Source: an uncultured bacterium (GTDB lineage Bacteria > Gemmatimonadota > Gemmatimonadetes > Longimicrobiales > RSA9). Taken from it: 64,000 bases of DNA. Positions 1-11,925 of this stretch are shown here, piece by piece. The position numbers and the translations under genes were made by a program. A model generated the notes under the pieces. That model made no database searches and was not told where the DNA came from. It was given only the letters and a program-made list of their open reading frames with translations. Every line of letters starts with the position of its first letter. Positions within the stretch are counted from its first letter, which is position 1. The DNA lies in the NCBI GenBank assembly GCA_937889645.1, contig CALBZE010000068.1:1-64000 (forward strand). Reading direction: 5' to 3'.

Positions 1-240
1 CGCACCCGCCGCACCCGCCGCACCCGCCGCACCCACCACTCCCGCCACCCGCGCCGCCATCTCCGCCGCGACCGGCACCATCGCGACCCCGGCCCACACC
101 GCCCCCGCCCCGAGCCCCTTCAGACGATCGACCAAGTCCCCCGCGACCCGCGCCGCCGGCAATCCTCGCCCATCCGCCCACACCACCCCGCGCCCCTCCA
201 CCACTACCCGCGGCACCACCTCGAGCAGCGACGCCGTCAC
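1..240 (-). CDS. ImuB-like Y-family polymerase homologue, N-terminal part only
   Basis: The frame starts at GTG 240 on the minus strand and runs off the left edge, so only 80 residues are visible. The stretches VVWADGRGLPAARV and AGVAMVPVAAEMAARV resemble the early part of ImuB-like proteins, which are inactive relatives of Y-family DNA polymerases that act in mutagenic translesion synthesis with ImuA and DnaE2. The start lies one base after the stop of the RecA-like gene upstream, so the two are almost certainly co-transcribed. The visible end is an Ala/Gly run encoded by a GCACCCGCC-type direct repeat at positions 2-36. The family call rests on a short segment and on the neighbour. Confidence 0.45.
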   Translation of the reverse strand, partial: MTASLLEVVPRVVVEGRGVVWADGRGLPAARVAGDLVDRLKGLGAGAVWAGVAMVPVAAEMAARVAGVVGAAGAAGAAGA

Positions 241-241
241 C

Positions 242-958
242 TCATCGCCCGCCCCCCCGCCGGTCGACCAGCCCGGGCTCCAGAGACAAACGCAGCTCAT
301 GATACACCACCGGCAACCGGAACTCCGCACGCGCACTCAGCCCCATCCCCCATACCCGCACCTCCACCGTCACCGACTCCACCTCCGCCGGCTCGCCCAA
401 CGCCCCGAGCCGCCAGCGATACCCCTCCGGCGCGATCCGCGACTCCAGGCGCAGCGCCGCGATCGATGCGCCCGCGCCCAGCGCCACGAACGCGCCTCCC
501 CCCTCCCGCACTGCCCGCGACAGACGCACCGCCTCCACCCCCACCACCTCGGCCCCCGACAGCACCACCAGCGCGAAGCCCCCGGAGCGCAGCAACTCTT
601 CCGCGCACGCCAGCGCCGCCCGCCCATCCCTGGGACGCAGCACCAGAGGCGGCGTCCCTACCGCCACCTCCCCCCGGTCCCCGCCGGGCAGGCACATCAA
701 CGACCCCGCTCCATCCACCCACGCCGCACGCTCCCCTCGCTCCCCGACCACCGCACACGCCCCCTGCAGCACCGCCGTCGCTCCGCCCCCGGGGACCCAC
801 ACCGACAACCTCCCCCGCGGCAACCCGCCCCCGGGAAGCACCCGGTCCAGCGCCGCCACCCCCGTCGCCACCGCCCCCGCCGTCCCATAGGTGACCGGCA
901 CCGCGCCGGGGAACCGTCGCGCGAGGACTTCCTTCAACTCCGCAACGTTGGTGGCCAC
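242..958 (-). CDS. imuA: ImuA-like RecA-fold protein
   Basis: This 238-residue protein has a RecA/SulA-like layout. After ALDRVLPGGGLPRGRLSVWV comes a glycine-rich turn, PGGGATAV, at the P-loop position. The turn lacks the GK[ST] needed for ATP binding, as is common in ImuA proteins. A hydrophobic strand FALVVLSG follows where the Walker B strand would be. ImuA works with ImuB and DnaE2 in damage-induced mutagenesis. The start is GTG at 958, preceded by GGGGGAGC on the minus strand. A promoter with a perfect TATAAT lies about 50 bases upstream and overlaps a possible LexA site. The downstream gene starts one base after this stop. It could also be another RecA-like paralogue, but the ImuB-like partner favours ImuA. 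Confidence 0.6.
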   Translation of the reverse strand: MATNVAELKEVLARRFPGAVPVTYGTAGAVATGVAALDRVLPGGGLPRGRLSVWVPGGGATAVLQGACAVVGERGERAAWVDGAGSLMCLPGGDRGEVAVGTPPLVLRPRDGRAALACAEELLRSGGFALVVLSGAEVVGVEAVRLSRAVREGGGAFVALGAGASIAALRLESRIAPEGYRWRLGALGEPAEVESVTVEVRVWGMGLSARAEFRLPVVYHELRLSLEPGLVDRRGGGR

Positions 959-1006
959 GCTCCCCCTCCGCGCTCGCTCCGCTCACCCCATCCACGGGGC
1001 ACCCAA

Positions 1007-1033
1007 ATTATACCGAACAAAACCCGAAGGCAA
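1007..1033 (-). promoter_or_regulatory. Sigma-70-type promoter of imuA with possible SOS box in the spacer
   Basis: On the minus strand a perfect -10 TATAAT lies at 1012-1007 and a -35-like TTGCCT at 1033-1028, with a 15-base spacer. The spacer holds CTTC-N7-GTTC (1029-1015), one mismatch from the GTTC-N7-GTTC LexA box of alphaproteobacteria. Transcription would start near 1000, about 40 bases before the GTG. The LexA assignment is inference. Confidence 0.55.
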
Positions 1034-1061
1034 TGGATGCCCCGCCCCGCCCGACCCCGCC

Positions 1062-1160
1062 AGGGCTCAGGGCCTAGGGCTCAGGGGTCAGGAAGTTGCC
1101 GCCCCCCCCCCGAGCCCCAAGCCCCGAACCCCAAGCCCTGAGCCCTGAGCCCTGAGCCCT
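1062..1160. repeat. Heptamer arrays in inverted orientation (AGGGCTC x4, GAGCCCT x7)
   Basis: Four heptamers related to AGGGCTC occupy 1062-1089 and seven related to the reverse complement GAGCCCT occupy 1112-1160, with exact 7-base periodicity. The last three right-arm units are identical. The arms can pair to form a long hairpin between the divergent imuA and dnaK promoters. No coding frame is supported here. Together with the two promoters this accounts for the 331-base gap between the genes. Confidence 0.8.
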
Positions 1161-1205
1161 GCCACCATGACAGCCCACACCCCTTCCCGTGCCGTAATGA
1201 CCTAA

Positions 1206-3215
<2,010 letters not shown>

Positions 3216-3236
3216 GCTCCCTTGCCATGGTCCCGA

Positions 3237-3264
3237 GAGGCGCCGCGACAGCGGCGCCTCTTTT
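3237..3264 (+). terminator. Rho-independent terminator of dnaK
   Basis: A perfect 10-bp stem (GAGGCGCCGC / GCGGCGCCTC) with a GACA loop is followed directly by TTTT. It lies 21 bases after the dnaK stop. Confidence 0.9.
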
Positions 3265-3290
3265 GCATCGCGCCAGTCCGGTGGTACATT
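3263..3290 (+). promoter_or_regulatory. Candidate promoter of the HtrA gene
   Basis: TTGCAT (3263-3268), a 16-base spacer and TACATT (3285-3290) form a moderate sigma-70-like promoter just after the dnaK terminator. An overlapping weaker sigma-54-like element, TGGTACA-TTGA-ACGCG at 3282-3297, keeps the GG and GC positions but differs at other bases. The choice between them cannot be made by eye. Confidence 0.4.
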
Positions 3291-3326
3291 GAACGCGGAC
3301 GCCACCCCAAACCCACCGGCAGAACC

Positions 3327-4844
3327 ATGGACGACCGCACCCTCCGGAGAAGCAAGTTTCTCCTCCTCGTTCCCGTGGCGTTCATCCTCGGCCTCGGTGT
3401 GGCGAGCGGACTCGATTGGCCCGCGGGCGGCCACGCGGCGCCGGTTCTTCAGACGACGCTCGCCGGTCGATCGCAGGTCCGCGAGGTCGTCGAGCTGAGT
3501 GAAGCCTTCACGGCGATCGCCGAAGCCGTCACCCCGTCCGTCGTGCGGATCGAGGTGGAGCGGAGCGGCCGTCGCCTGCCGGCCGCCGTCCCGCCCGGGC
3601 TCCGCGACTTCTTCCGCATGCCCGACGGGATGCCCCAGATCGCCGGAGGGACCGGTTTCATCGTCTCCGCGGACGGGTACATCCTCACCAACAATCACGT
3701 CATCGAGTCATCGGACCGGATCACGGTGACGCTGGTCGACAACCGGAAGTTCGAGGCCCGGGTCGTCGGCCGCGACCCGACCACGGACGTGGCGGTCATC
3801 AAGATCGACGCACGCGGCCTCCCCGCCGCTCGCCTCGGCGACTCCGACCGCGCCCGCGTCGGCGAATGGGTCCTCGCCATCGGAAACCCCGGTTTCGGCG
3901 ACGCGAGCACGCTCGACTTCACCGTCACCAGCGGGATCATCAGCGCCAAGGGCCGGCCGCTCCAGATCATCGGTTCGGAGCTGAACGCCCACGGCGACCC
4001 CGCGGCGAGCTACGCCATCGAGGACTTCATCCAGACGGACGCGGTGATCAACCCCGGCAACTCGGGCGGACCGCTCGTGAACCTCCGGGGCGAGATCATC
4101 GGGATCAACACGGCCATCGCGAGCGGAACCGGGTTCTATCAGGGGTACGGCTTCGCGATCCCGTCGAATCTGGCGCGCAAGGTCATGACGGACCTCATCG
4201 CCCACGGCCACGTCCGCCGCGCGCTGCTGGGGATCAACATCGTCAACGTCACGGCGGAGGACGCCGAGGTGTTCGACCTGCCGGAGATCGCCGGCGTCCT
4301 GGTCGAGGACTTCGCGAGCGATGACTCGCCCGCCCGCCTGGCGGGGATCCAGCGTGGCGACGTGATCGTCGAGGTCAACGGCCAGAAGGTCCAGCGGGTG
4401 GGGCAGCTCCAGCGGCTCATCGCCCAGCACCAGCCCGGCGAGACCGTCGACGTCCGAGTCATCCGCTACGGCGATCCGCACCGTTTCCACGTCCGTCTCA
4501 TGCAGGCGGAGATCCCGCGCGAGCGCCCGCGCGTCGCGAACCGCGAGCGCACCGAGCCGCCGGAGCAGCTCGGCCTCGAGATCTCCGAGTTGACGCCGGC
4601 ACTGGCCCGCGAGTTCGGTTACTCCCGGCCCGGCGGCGCGGTCATCACCGGCGTTCTCCCGACCAGCCCGGCGGCCGTCATGGACATCGGCGGCCACCGC
4701 ATCATCGAGATCAACCGCCGCGCGGTCGACTCGGCGCGGGACGCGCAGTCCATGCTCCGGGGGCTGCGCTCGGGCGAAGTCGTCTCGCTCCTCCTGCTCC
4801 GCCCGGACGGGCGCACCCGCTTCGCCAACATCCGGGTTCCCTGA
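3327..4844 (+). CDS. HtrA/DegP-type periplasmic serine protease
   Basis: This 505-residue S1C protease is anchored or exported by a hydrophobic segment at residues 11-29. The catalytic triad is visible: His124 in TNNHVI, Asp154 in DPTTDVAVI and Ser246 in NPGNSGGPL. Two PDZ domains follow, about residues 315-400 and 425-500; the first contains the ligand-groove region GVLVEDFASDDSPA. The family degrades and refolds misfolded envelope proteins. ATG 3327 was chosen because it puts the signal anchor at the N-terminus; the frame stays open upstream to 3222 across the dnaK terminator, which cannot be coding. A GC-rich hairpin follows the stop. Confidence 0.93.
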   Translation: MDDRTLRRSKFLLLVPVAFILGLGVASGLDWPAGGHAAPVLQTTLAGRSQVREVVELSEAFTAIAEAVTPSVVRIEVERSGRRLPAAVPPGLRDFFRMPDGMPQIAGGTGFIVSADGYILTNNHVIESSDRITVTLVDNRKFEARVVGRDPTTDVAVIKIDARGLPAARLGDSDRARVGEWVLAIGNPGFGDASTLDFTVTSGIISAKGRPLQIIGSELNAHGDPAASYAIEDFIQTDAVINPGNSGGPLVNLRGEIIGINTAIASGTGFYQGYGFAIPSNLARKVMTDLIAHGHVRRALLGINIVNVTAEDAEVFDLPEIAGVLVEDFASDDSPARLAGIQRGDVIVEVNGQKVQRVGQLQRLIAQHQPGETVDVRVIRYGDPHRFHVRLMQAEIPRERPRVANRERTEPPEQLGLEISELTPALAREFGYSRPGGAVITGVLPTSPAAVMDIGGHRIIEINRRAVDSARDAQSMLRGLRSGEVVSLLLLRPDGRTRFANIRVP

Positions 4845-4857
4845 CCGGGTATGACGC

Positions 4858-4887
4858 CGGCGCGCGGCGCCTCGGTGCCGCGCGCCG
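4858..4887 (+). terminator. Terminator-like hairpin after the HtrA gene
   Basis: An 11-bp perfect stem (CGGCGCGCGGC / GCCGCGCGCCG) with an 8-base loop starts 14 bases after the stop. It has no T-run, so termination is likely but not certain. Confidence 0.55.
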
Positions 4888-4900
4888 ATCCGTTCGCGCC

Positions 4901-4963
4901 CGGCCCATCCGGCCCATCCGGCCCATCCGGGCCATCCTGCCCATCCTGGCCACCCGGCCCTCC
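4901..4963. repeat. Tandem 9-bp repeat, seven units
   Basis: Seven contiguous 9-base units related to CGGCCCATC fill 4901-4963. The first three are identical and the rest carry one to three changes. An open frame over it would read Gly-Pro-Ser triplets, but it has no credible start, ribosome site or homology, so the array is treated as non-coding. It lies in the 280-base gap between the HtrA gene and tRNA-Leu. Confidence 0.85.
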
Positions 4964-5080
4964 CGGCGCCAAGCCTCTTCCTCCGAGCCTCCGTGCAGCA
5001 ATCGGCTCGACCCGCATTTCACCCGCGCCACGGCACCCGGTCCATCGCACCCCGCCCCGGCGCTGTGCCCCCGCGATCGG

Positions 5081-5109
5081 TTGATCTAAGGGTGGCGCTC
5101 CGTTAGATT
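5081..5109 (+). promoter_or_regulatory. Promoter of tRNA-Leu (and probably tig)
   Basis: TTGATC at 5081-5086, a 17-base spacer and TAGATT at 5104-5109 fit a sigma-70-type promoter. The mature tRNA begins 16 bases after the -10 element. Confidence 0.6.
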
Positions 5110-5124
5110 TTTCGTTCATGAGCC

Positions 5125-5207
5125 GCGAAAGTGGCGGAACTGGTAGACGCGCCAGACTTAGGATCTGGTGGGCCTGTCCCGTGGGGGTTCGAGTCCCCCC
5201 TTTCGCA
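5125..5207 (+). tRNA. tRNA-Leu, anticodon UAG
   Basis: The acceptor stem GCGAAAG / CTTTCGC closes an 83-nt class II tRNA with discriminator A at 5207. The anticodon arm CCAGA-CTTAGGA-TCTGG gives anticodon TAG at 5159-5161, which reads CUN leucine codons. The long variable arm GGGCCTGTCCCGT and the T-arm GGGGG-TTCGAGT-CCCCC are intact. CCA is not encoded. The trigger factor start lies only 5-26 bases downstream, so the tRNA probably heads the tig transcript and is released by processing. Confidence 0.96.
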
Positions 5208-5212
5208 TCACT

Positions 5213-6490
5213 ATGGACCCGATGTCGACCGGAATGGCTGCCGATACATCTGAGCTCAAGGTTACCGTCGCCGAGCCGCGGAGCTGGGCGCGACGGCTGA
5301 CGATCACCGTTCCCGGCGAGCGTGTGCAGCGTGAGCGCCAGGCCGTGGCGCGCCAGCTCGCCCAGCGCGTTCGTATCCCCGGCTTCCGCCAGGGGAAGGT
5401 TCCGACCAACGTGATCGAGCGCCAGTTCGGCGCCGCGATCGATCAGGAGGCCGTCGAGCGCGTCGTCCGAGACGCGTACCGTGAGGCGCTCGAGCGCGAA
5501 CAATTCCAGCCGATCACGCAGGGCGAGGTCGAGAACCTCGAGTACTCTCCGGGTTCGGATCTGACGTTCGACGTCGAGTTCGAGATCCGGCCCGTCATCG
5601 AGCTGAGCCGGCTCGGCGGCTTCGAGATCCGGCGTGAGCGCCAGGAAGTCGCCGAGGAAGAGGTCGATCGCGTGATCGAGCGGGTGCGCGAGCAGCAGGC
5701 GGTCTGGCATCCGGTCGAGGGCGAGTCGCCGGTCGACGGGGACGCGGTCGCCGTCGAGATCACGCCGCTCGGCCCGGATGCGAACGGCGCCGAGCCGCGG
5801 CATTACCACATCGTCCTCGGCGCGGGCGAAGCGGTCCCGGCGGTCGAGGAGGCGATTCGCGCCCTCCAGCCGGGCGAGGAGCGGGAGTTCACGCTCGAGC
5901 TGCCGGACCCGGAGGCCGATGAAGGCGCGACGCGCGAAGATCGGGCGCGCATCAAGCTCCTCGAGGTCCGCCGTCCGGAGTTGCCCGAGCTCGACGACGA
6001 GTTCGCGCGCAGCGTCGGCGACTTCGAGGACTTCGCCACGCTACGGGCGCGGGTGCGCGAGGATCTCGAGAAGGAGGCGGACGCCGAGGCCGAGCGCGGC
6101 GTGCGGCAGCGCCTCCTCGACGCGATCATCGAGGCCAACCCGTTCGACGTACCGGACTCGCTGGTGAACCAGTATTTGCAGAGGCTGATCAACCCGCGGC
6201 AGGGCGCGGATCCCGAGCGCGTCGCCGAGGCGATGGAGCTGGCGCGCCCGGCCGCGGAGCAGGCGCTGCGTCGGATCATGGTCATCGAGCGCGTCGCCGA
6301 ATTGGAGGGGCTGCACGCCACCTCTGCCGAGGTCGACGCCCGCGTCGAGGAAATCGCCGAACGGCAGGGTCGTCCGGTCGGTGAGGTCTGGGCGCAGCTA
6401 CAGAAGAGCGGTCAGCTGACGAGACTCGAAGAAGAAATCACGGAGAACAAGGTCTTCGAGTACCTGAAGTCTCAGTCTACGATCGCATGA
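5213..6490 (+). CDS. tig: Trigger factor
   Basis: This ribosome-associated chaperone and peptidyl-prolyl isomerase of about 425 residues has all three domains. The N-terminal ribosome-binding domain contains VRIPGFRQGKVPTNVI, with the conserved GFR.GK.P signature. The FKBP-type PPIase domain lies about residues 145-235 and the helical C-terminal domain follows. The start is ambiguous between ATG 5213, 5222 and 5234; all give the complete domain set, and 5213 is shown. The frame cannot begin earlier without overlapping the tRNA. The gene is followed by clpP and clpX, a common grouping of nascent-chain folding and proteolysis. Confidence 0.95.
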   Translation: MDPMSTGMAADTSELKVTVAEPRSWARRLTITVPGERVQRERQAVARQLAQRVRIPGFRQGKVPTNVIERQFGAAIDQEAVERVVRDAYREALEREQFQPITQGEVENLEYSPGSDLTFDVEFEIRPVIELSRLGGFEIRRERQEVAEEEVDRVIERVREQQAVWHPVEGESPVDGDAVAVEITPLGPDANGAEPRHYHIVLGAGEAVPAVEEAIRALQPGEEREFTLELPDPEADEGATREDRARIKLLEVRRPELPELDDEFARSVGDFEDFATLRARVREDLEKEADAEAERGVRQRLLDAIIEANPFDVPDSLVNQYLQRLINPRQGADPERVAEAMELARPAAEQALRRIMVIERVAELEGLHATSAEVDARVEEIAERQGRPVGEVWAQLQKSGQLTRLEEEITENKVFEYLKSQSTIA

Positions 6491-6496
6491 CGCCTC

Positions 6497-6514
6497 GCCG
6501 GCCGACAGGCCGGC
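6497..6514 (+). other. Intercistronic hairpin between tig and clpP
   Basis: A perfect 7-bp stem GCCGGCC / GGCCGGC with loop GACA lies six bases after the tig stop. It lacks a T-run and may be a processing or stability element rather than a terminator. Confidence 0.5.
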
Positions 6515-6550
6515 GGCGCATTGGACGAGGAACGGGAACGAGGGATCACA

Positions 6551-7168
6551 ATGCCCATATATCCGCCTTATGTGATCGAACGGACCAGCCGGGGGGAGCG
6601 GAGCTACGACATTTTCAGCCGCCTCCTCATGGACCGTATCGTGTTCCTGGGCACGCCGATCGACGACAACGTGGCGAACATCATCATCGCCCAGCTCCTG
6701 TTCCTCCAGGCGGAGGATCCGGAGAAGGACATCTACATGTACATCAACTCTCCGGGCGGTTCGGTGTACGCAGGGTTGGCGATCTACGACACCATGCAGT
6801 ACCTGAGCGCTCCGGTGAACACGATGTGCATGGGGCTGGCCGCGTCGATGGGGGCGCTGCTCCTCGCGGCCGGTGCGCCGGGGAAGCGCAGCGCGCTACC
6901 CAACTCGCGGATCATGATCCACCAGCCGTCGGGCGGCAGTCAGGGCACGGCGGCGGACATCGAGATCCAGGCGCGGGAGATCCTGTACGCGCGCGAGCGT
7001 CTGAACGAGATCCTCGCGAAGCACACGGGTCAGCCGGTCGAGCGGATCGCGGACGACGTCGACCGTGACCGCTTCATGAGCCCGCTCGAGGCAAAGGAGT
7101 ACGGCATTATCGATCAGGTCGTCACTGCGCGTGGTGAAGTGGTCGATGTGAGTCACAAAGAGAAGTAA
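6551..7168 (+). CDS. clpP: ATP-dependent Clp protease proteolytic subunit
   Basis: ClpP forms the double heptameric ring that degrades proteins delivered by ClpX. With the start at ATG 6551 (GAGGG seven bases upstream) the protein has 205 residues. The catalytic triad is Ser99 in [11 protein letters not shown], His124 in MIHQPSGG and Asp173 in DRDRFMS. The oxyanion-hole region [11 protein letters not shown] is intact. An in-frame ATG at 6521 would add ten residues but has a poorer ribosome site. The gene lies between tig and clpX, with hairpins in both gaps. Confidence 0.97.
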   Translation: MPIYPPYVIERTSRGERSYDIFSRLLMDRIVFLGTPIDDNVANIIIAQLLFLQAEDPEKDIYMYINSPGGSVYAGLAIYDTMQYLSAPVNTMCMGLAASMGALLLAAGAPGKRSALPNSRIMIHQPSGGSQGTAADIEIQAREILYARERLNEILAKHTGQPVERIADDVDRDRFMSPLEAKEYGIIDQVVTARGEVVDVSHKEK

Positions 7169-7178
7169 AGTAGCGACA

Positions 7179-7210
7179 CGGCCTTCCGGGCGCTGGTGTA
7201 CGGAAGGCCG
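7179..7210 (+). other. Intercistronic hairpin between clpP and clpX
   Basis: A perfect 10-bp stem CGGCCTTCCG / CGGAAGGCCG with a 12-base loop fills the clpP-clpX gap. No T-run follows, so partial termination or RNA processing is possible. The clpX ATG is 25 bases further on. Confidence 0.6.
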
Positions 7211-7235
7211 GGAGCTCCCTGGGAGAGCGTAAGCC

Positions 7236-8471
<1,236 letters not shown>

Positions 8472-8477
<6 letters not shown>

Positions 8478-8495
8478 CGCGAAAACGCGTCACGC
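8472..8495 (+). terminator. Terminator-like hairpin overlapping the clpX stop
   Basis: A perfect 10-bp stem GCGTGACGCG / CGCGTCACGC with an AAAA loop includes the clpX TGA. It is followed by CCTTCCCTC rather than a T-run. It probably reduces read-through into engB without abolishing it. Confidence 0.6.
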
Positions 8496-8523
8496 CCTTC
8501 CCTCATCCATCCCCGGGGTCGAG

Positions 8524-9153
8524 GTGGTCATCAAGTCGGTGAACTTCGCGGGCGCCATCGCGAAGCCGGGTGGCGCTCCGCCGGGACGCCTGCCTCAGAT
8601 CGCGTTCTCCGGCCGGTCCAACGTCGGCAAATCCAGCCTGATCAATCGACTCCTCGGACGCACGCGCTCGCAGGTGGCGCGTGTTTCCGCCACGCCCGGC
8701 AAGACGCAGGAGATCAACTTCTACGAGGTCGTGGCCTCGACGAACGGCCGGGAGTTCCGATTCTATCTCGTGGACCTCCCGGGTTACGGCTACGCCAAGG
8801 TGTCGAAGGAGCAGCGCCGCCGCTGGAAGCCACTGATCGAGGGCTATCTGTCGGCCAGCAAGCAACTCGTCGGCGTCGTGCAGCTGGTGGACGCGCGTCA
8901 CGGCCCGACCGCGGACGACCGGCAGATGATCGACTTCCTGGCCCAGACGGGAGTGCCCAGCCTGTTCGTTCTGACGAAGGCGGACAAGCTGAGCCGGCGG
9001 GATCGTGACCTCAAGGTCCCGGGAATGATCGATCAGATCGGCGTGGACGAGGAACAGGTCCTGCTCTTCTCTTCCAGGACGGGAGAAGGGCGTGAGGAGC
9101 TGCTCGAGTCGATCGCCGGGTTGTTGACCGAGGATGGGAGCGGGTCCGAATGA
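8524..9153 (+). CDS. engB: Ribosome biogenesis GTP-binding protein EngB/YsxC/YihA
   Basis: This 209-residue Era-like GTPase acts in assembly of the large ribosomal subunit. G1 is GRSNVGKSS, the G2 threonine lies in SATPGKTQ, G3 is DLPGYG, G4 is TKAD and G5 is near LFSSRTGEG. The start is taken as GTG 8524. No strong ribosome site is visible, so a nearby alternative start is possible. The stop overlaps the start of the following lipoprotein gene (ATGA), implying translational coupling. Confidence 0.93.
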   Translation: MVIKSVNFAGAIAKPGGAPPGRLPQIAFSGRSNVGKSSLINRLLGRTRSQVARVSATPGKTQEINFYEVVASTNGREFRFYLVDLPGYGYAKVSKEQRRRWKPLIEGYLSASKQLVGVVQLVDARHGPTADDRQMIDFLAQTGVPSLFVLTKADKLSRRDRDLKVPGMIDQIGVDEEQVLLFSSRTGEGREELLESIAGLLTEDGSGSE

Positions 9154-9804
9154 AGTGGCGCACGACGCGAAAAGCCGCGCTCCGGACCTATGCCCTCGGC
9201 GCCACGGTGCTCGGCGCCGCGCTCGCGTGCGCCCCGACCGCGGCGGCGCCGATGGTCCCCGGCGATCCCGCCGAGAGCGCATCCCGGCCGGCTGCCGGTC
9301 CCCTGCCCCCCGGATTCGGTACGCTGCACCAGGACGACTTCACCCTGTCGATCCGGGCGGAGCCGCTCCTGATCAAGGTCACCCCTCTCGCCGAGGAGGT
9401 GATCCTCTTGGCCGCGCCCGACACGTACGATCGCCTGCACGCCATTGCCGCGAGCCGGCGCGCCGAGGCCGCCGCAGCGGCGCGGGTGCCTGAGCCGGCG
9501 CTCTTCCTGGTCTCCCTCCTCAGCGGCCAGCCCGACGCGCGTTTCCAGCCGGACGACCTGCACCTGCTCAACCGGGGCCGGTTGCTCCGGCCCCGCGCGA
9601 TCCTCCCCATCACCCCGGAATGGGGTCGCCTGACGGCCTCGCAGCACGAGCCGCAGAGCGCGATCTACGTATTCGATCCCGAGATCGACCTCGAGCTCCC
9701 GCTCGTCGTGCGGTACGGCGCGCGGGAATCGAACGACTGGATGCGGATCCTGGACCGGCTGCGGGACGAGCGCGCCAAGGTCCGGGCACGCTCGGGAGCC
9801 GGGC

Positions 9805-9830
<26 letters not shown>
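9150..9830 (+). CDS. Predicted exported or lipoprotein of unknown function
   Basis: The 226-residue product begins [10 protein letters not shown], then a hydrophobic segment ending ALACAP. Cys27 could be a lipid-attachment site, although the lipobox is weak. The rest is soluble with no domain I recognise; notable stretches are [14 protein letters not shown] and [15 protein letters not shown]. The start overlaps the engB stop by four bases, so it is the last gene of this plus-strand run. Its 3' end overlaps the convergent sigma-54 regulator gene by 26 bases. A conserved envelope protein is a reasonable guess, but no function can be assigned. Confidence 0.7.
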
Positions 9831-11401
<1,571 letters not shown>

Positions 11402-11409
<8 letters not shown>

Positions 11410-11908
11410 CGTGCAACTCGTGACGCTCGGTGTCGATGCCGCGGAGTAGCTGGACCGCGTGGCCGAGGAGCTGCTCGAGCACGGCCAATCCATCGCGGAC
11501 CCCGCTCGTGCTCCCCGGAAGATTGATGATGAGGGTGCGTCCGCGGATCCCTGCGACTCCGCGGGAGAGCCATGCGAACGGCGTCGCCGCCGCGCCGCGG
11601 GCGCGGATCGCCTCCGCGATCCCAGGCGCTTCGCGCTCGACGACCGCTCGCGTCGCTTCGGGCGTGACATCCCGCGCGGTGAACCCGGTGCCGCCCGTCG
11701 TGACGATGACGTCGGCGACGTCGCCATCGGCCCACGCGGCGAGTCTCGCGGAAATCTCCGCGGCGTCGTCGGCGATCACGGCGCGGGCGGCCGGCACGTA
11801 TCCTCGTCCGACCGCCCACTCCGCAACGACGTCGCCGCTCCGGTCCTCGCGCGTGCCTCGCGCGACCCCGTCCGAGACGGTGAGAATGGCCAGGCGTATC
11901 GGGTCCAC
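11402..11908 (-). CDS. MogA/MoaB-type molybdopterin adenylyltransferase
   Basis: This 168-residue protein of the MoCF-binding family starts with [21 protein letters not shown] and has the signature [18 protein letters not shown]. The family adenylates molybdopterin before molybdenum insertion. Length and motifs are typical. MogA and MoaB cannot be separated reliably by eye, so no symbol is given. The gene lies between gcvT and the sigma-54 activator and overlaps the latter by eight bases. No other molybdenum cofactor genes are in the window. Confidence 0.88.
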
Positions 11909-11925
11909 GCCCGGTTACTACCCCG

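Noticed and set aside
4851..5084. A 77-residue collagen-like open frame
   Set aside because: Produced by the 9-bp repeat; no ribosome site, and it overlaps a hairpin and the tRNA promoter region.
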